Positions 4,798 to 7,116 of a DNA stretch of 7,116 nt are shown piece by piece. The stretch comes from Actinomycetota bacterium (lineage in GTDB: Bacteria > Actinomycetota > Thermoleophilia > UBA2241): positions 1-7,116 of the forward strand of contig PKYM01000119.1 of NCBI GenBank assembly GCA_003132645.1, in the 5' to 3' direction. The position numbers were made by a program, and so were the translations under genes. The notes below the pieces were generated by a model. It ran no database searches and was not told the origin of the DNA. It saw only the letters and a list, made by a program, of their open reading frames with translations. Position 1 is the stretch's first letter. Every line of letters starts with the position of its first letter.

Positions 4798-7116
4798 ATG
4801 CCGATCGGCACCGACAGCACGCACAGACGACTCGTCCTTGGCAGCCGCTCGCGGCTCGAATCGGCCCTCGCCGGCTGGATCGCCACAGTCAAGGGCGGCG
4901 ACCCGTTGCGCGCGGTCATCGTCGTGACCGGTTCGAACCTCGCAGCCGGTCATCTCTCGCGGTCCGTCGCTCAGCAGCTGGGGGCGCACGCCGGTGTGCG
5001 ATTCGTCTCGATCCACACGCTGGCCCCCGAACTTGCCGCCGACCGTCTCGAGCATCTGTATCTGCTGTCGCCGCTGCTGCGCGAGCGTCTGGTCGCGGCA
5101 CTCGTCTCGCAGCGCGCCGGCGAGGAGGCCTGGTATTTCGCAGCGGTCGCCCGTACACCCGGCCTGCCGCGCGCGCTGGCGCGCACCATCGACGATCTGC
5201 GCGAGGCCGGCGTGCCCGCCGACGCGCTGGCGGCGGTCGGGTCGCACAAGGCGGGCGATCTCGCGGCTCTCTACGGCGACTACCTCGCCGCGCTGCGCCG
5301 CCGCGGGCTCCTCGACGATGCCGGGCTCTACGCCCTGGCCGCCGAGGCCGCCGCACAGGGAGCGTCGCCGGTCGGCGCCGGCGTGCCGGTCGCCCTCTTC
5401 GGGATCTACGACCTTCCTGCCATGCAAGCGGCCCTCGTCGCGGCCCTGGCCGCCGACCGGCCGTTCGCGGCCTTCCTGCCCTGGGCCAGGGGGGTTCGTC
5501 CCTACGCCGCCCCGGCGCGGGCCTTCCTCGAGGGCCTCGGGCTCGAGATCGATGGCGACGGCGACGCAGCCGCTCCGCTCGAATCGGCGGTCGCCGGCAG
5601 CGAGGCCGCTCCGTCCGAATCGGCTTTTGTCAACGCCGAGCCCCGAGCGCAGGTGCGTATCGTCTCGGTCGCCGACGACGTTGCCGAGCGGCGCGCGGCG
5701 GTGGCCGAGGTGCTGCGGGCTGCCGCTGATGTCGCGTTTCACGACATGGCCGTGGTGGTGGCCGATCGTGCGGGCCGCGACCGGCTGGCCCGTGCCCTCC
5801 AGGCGCAGGACGTCCCGGTGGCGGCTCGCGGCGCCGTCGATGGCGTCGCGGCGCGTACCTGCCGCCTGCTGCTCGACTGCCTGCTGCCCGCCGCCGGACG
5901 CCCCCTGCGACGCGACGCGGTGATCGACCTGGCCGCCACGGCGCCGCGGCTCGACGTCGCGGCCGACACGGCGACCGTGGCTCTCTGGGACGACCTCTCG
6001 CGGCGCGCTCGCATCGTGGCCGACGACGAATGGTACGACCGCCTGCGCCGCCTCGAATACTCGCTGTCCGAGCGCCGGGCGCGCGAAGCCGCCACGGCCG
6101 GTACCGTCGCGGCGGCTGGTACCGTCGCGGCGGCTGGTATCGTCGCGACAGCCGATACCGTCACGGTAGCCGATACCGTCGCGGCAGCCGACCGCGCCGA
6201 TCCACAGGGCGCTCTCTTCGTCGAGATACCAACCGCCGATGTCGCCGCGCCGGTGTCACCGCTACCCGACAAGGTGGCGGCCGCGGCCTCGCTGCGCGCC
6301 TTCGCCGGTCGTCTGGCCGGCTGGCGCCGGCGCCTGCTCGCGGCGCGTACCTGGCCGCAGGCGACACACTTCTTCAAGGAGGCCGCGCGCACGCTCTGCG
6401 GTGTGCCGCCCGGCGACCCTGTGCTGTCGGCGCTGGCTGAACTCGCCGACGTGGCGCTGGTCGACGAAGCCGGGCCGCGCGAGTCGTTCGCCGCCGTGGC
6501 GCGACGCGTGTTGTCTGGCCTCGAGGCGGCCACCGACGCGCGTGTCGGTCGCGACGGCGTGGCCGTGCTCTCGCCGCAACAGCTCCGTGGCCTCACCTTT
6601 CGGGTGGTCGTCTTCTGCGATCTCGCCGAGGGCGGGTTTCCCCCGCGGCCGGCGCCCGACCCGGTGCTGCTCGACGGCGAGCGCGAGAAGGTCGCTCGCC
6701 GCTGTGGCGCGCGCCTGCCCGGCAGCGCCGAGCTCTCCGCCGAAGCCGATGCTCTGTTCGCTCTGGCGTGCGAGGCGGCCCTCGAGCGGTTCGTGGCCCT
6801 CTACCCGCGCCTCGACTCCTCGACCGGACGACCGCGACTGCCTTCGCGCGCGCTCCTCGGTCTTGCCCGCGAGCTGGCCGGTCGTCCGGTGGCCTTCGAG
6901 GAGCTCGACTCAGACGGTGGCCTCGGCGGACTCGTGCGGCGCGTCGGCGGCGGGCGCAGGGAACCGGTCGACTTGCGCGACCTCGACCTTGGCGTCCTGT
7001 CGGTCAGTGGCGGCCGGCGCGGCTCACAGGCCGGCGCGGCCGGCGGGCTCGACGCCTACGCCGCCGAGGTTCTTGGGGAGGCGCGGGCCGAGCGCGGCGC
7101 GGCGGCCACTGACCGA
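4798..7116 (+). CDS. AddB-like / PD-(D/E)XK nuclease family recombination protein (3' truncated)
   Basis: The frame from ATG 4798 stays open for 773 codons to the end of the window without a stop, so the C-terminus is missing. I assign it to the AddB-type proteins, the non-motor helicase-fold/nuclease subunits of RecBCD-like enzymes that process double-strand breaks in the cytosol. Support: an N-terminal region ending GVRFVSIHTLAPELA (about 67-81), the family strand VALFGIYDLPAMQAALVAAL (198-217) followed by FLPW, the helicase domain 2-like block VRIVSVADDVAERRAAVAEV (286-305) with DMAVVVADRAGRDRLARAL, and LSPQQLRGLTFRVVVFCDLA (591-610) then EGGFPPRPAPDPVLLDGER, which matches the KGLxFdvVfv-GL-eg-FP segment of the UvrD/AddB fold. 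The N-terminus (LVLGSRSRLESALAG) has no GxxxxGK[ST] Walker A. The nuclease motif would lie beyond the window. Other stretches are low complexity, with 18-nt repeats at residues 435-464. Strong third-position GC bias supports the frame. It could instead be a related UvrD-like protein with no AddA partner. Confidence 0.82.
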   Translation, partial: MPIGTDSTHRRLVLGSRSRLESALAGWIATVKGGDPLRAVIVVTGSNLAAGHLSRSVAQQLGAHAGVRFVSIHTLAPELAADRLEHLYLLSPLLRERLVAALVSQRAGEEAWYFAAVARTPGLPRALARTIDDLREAGVPADALAAVGSHKAGDLAALYGDYLAALRRRGLLDDAGLYALAAEAAAQGASPVGAGVPVALFGIYDLPAMQAALVAALAADRPFAAFLPWARGVRPYAAPARAFLEGLGLEIDGDGDAAAPLESAVAGSEAAPSESAFVNAEPRAQVRIVSVADDVAERRAAVAEVLRAAADVAFHDMAVVVADRAGRDRLARALQAQDVPVAARGAVDGVAARTCRLLLDCLLPAAGRPLRRDAVIDLAATAPRLDVAADTATVALWDDLSRRARIVADDEWYDRLRRLEYSLSERRAREAATAGTVAAAGTVAAAGIVATADTVTVADTVAAADRADPQGALFVEIPTADVAAPVSPLPDKVAAAASLRAFAGRLAGWRRRLLAARTWPQATHFFKEAARTLCGVPPGDPVLSALAELADVALVDEAGPRESFAAVARRVLSGLEAATDARVGRDGVAVLSPQQLRGLTFRVVVFCDLAEGGFPPRPAPDPVLLDGEREKVARRCGARLPGSAELSAEADALFALACEAALERFVALYPRLDSSTGRPRLPSRALLGLARELAGRPVAFEELDSDGGLGGLVRRVGGGRREPVDLRDLDLGVLSVSGGRRGSQAGAAGGLDAYAAEVLGEARAERGAAATDR
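5569..5624 (+). repeat. Imperfect direct repeat of 20 bp inside the AddB-like gene
   Basis: 5569-5588 and 5605-5624 are 18/20 identical and 36 bases (12 codons) apart. In frame they encode AAPLESA and AAPSESA. They lie in a linker-like stretch between the FLPW and VRIVSVADD segments, which suggests a small in-frame duplication in a disordered linker. Confidence 0.6.
6100..6189 (+). repeat. Five in-frame 18-nt tandem repeats in the AddB-like gene
   Basis: Five consecutive 18-base units start at 6100, 6118, 6136, 6154 and 6172. The first two are identical and the other three have diverged. They encode GTVAAA, GTVAAA, GIVATA, DTVTVA and DTVAAA (residues 435-464). Unit length is a multiple of three, so changes in copy number keep the frame. 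They sit between the helix SERRAREAAT and the segment ADRADPQGALFVE, probably in a surface linker that is variable between strains. Confidence 0.9.
7000..7116. repeat. 12-bp inverted repeat ending at the last base of the window
   Basis: TCGGTCAGTGGC (7000-7011) and GCCACTGACCGA (7105-7116) are exact reverse complements, and the right arm ends exactly at the window end. With the fold-back at the other end it may mark another inverted junction. The bases between the arms still read as plausible coding sequence on the plus strand (LDAYAAEVLGEARAER), so it may also be chance. Confidence 0.5.

Noticed and set aside
4729..5742. Minus-strand frame of 337 codons opposite the AddB-like gene
   Set aside because: The plus strand has a 773-codon frame with family motifs and matching codon bias; this one is its complement.
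6100..6189. CRISPR array
   Set aside because: The 18-nt units follow one another directly with no spacers and stay in frame within a coding region.
5739..6596. Minus-strand Ser/Ala/Arg-rich frame of 285 codons
   Set aside because: Homopolymer-like composition typical of antisense to GC-rich coding sequence; no recognisable domain.

Overview
The window is G+C-rich (about 70%) bacterial chromosome. GTG starts, very high third-position GC and short -10 boxes of the TANNNT type suggest an actinomycete-like lineage (Actinomycetota, possibly a deep branch). That placement is inference. I see no phage genes, transposases, tRNAs or CRISPR arrays. The content is mainly housekeeping.

Left part, + strand (1-1902): the 3' half of zwf (glucose-6-phosphate dehydrogenase), a 71-residue unknown protein with a strong ribosome binding site, and a complete pgl (6-phosphogluconolactonase). 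Zwf and Pgl catalyse the first two steps of the oxidative pentose phosphate pathway, and the three genes look like one operon. The first ~62 bases are not normal upstream sequence. Read on the minus strand they encode a conserved piece of G6PDH that belongs just upstream of base 63, so the window opens with a fold-back (inverted) junction.

Middle (1903-2462): an intergenic stretch with a perfect 16-bp palindrome, a candidate promoter, a complete type-A RNase P RNA gene (rnpB, about 2023-2399) and a strong 12-bp hairpin terminator. The terminator is shared with a converging minus-strand operon.

Minus strand (2463-4216): a two-gene ABC-2 type exporter. The ATPase carries an unusual proline-rich C-terminal tail and overlaps the permease start by a GTGA overlap. 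A divergent promoter region (4217-4358) separates it from a small three-helix membrane protein on the + strand (4359-4736).

Right part (4798-7116, + strand): a frame open for 773 codons with no stop before the window ends. I read it as the helicase-like portion of an AddB-type / PD-(D/E)XK-nuclease-family recombination protein. It contains in-frame 18-nt tandem repeats. The nuclease domain, and any partner AddA-like helicase, would lie beyond the window.

I found no clearly new defence or mobile system. The points most worth checking are the fold-back start, the unknown protein between zwf and pgl, the proline tail of the ATPase, the His-rich small membrane protein, and the palindrome upstream of rnpB.
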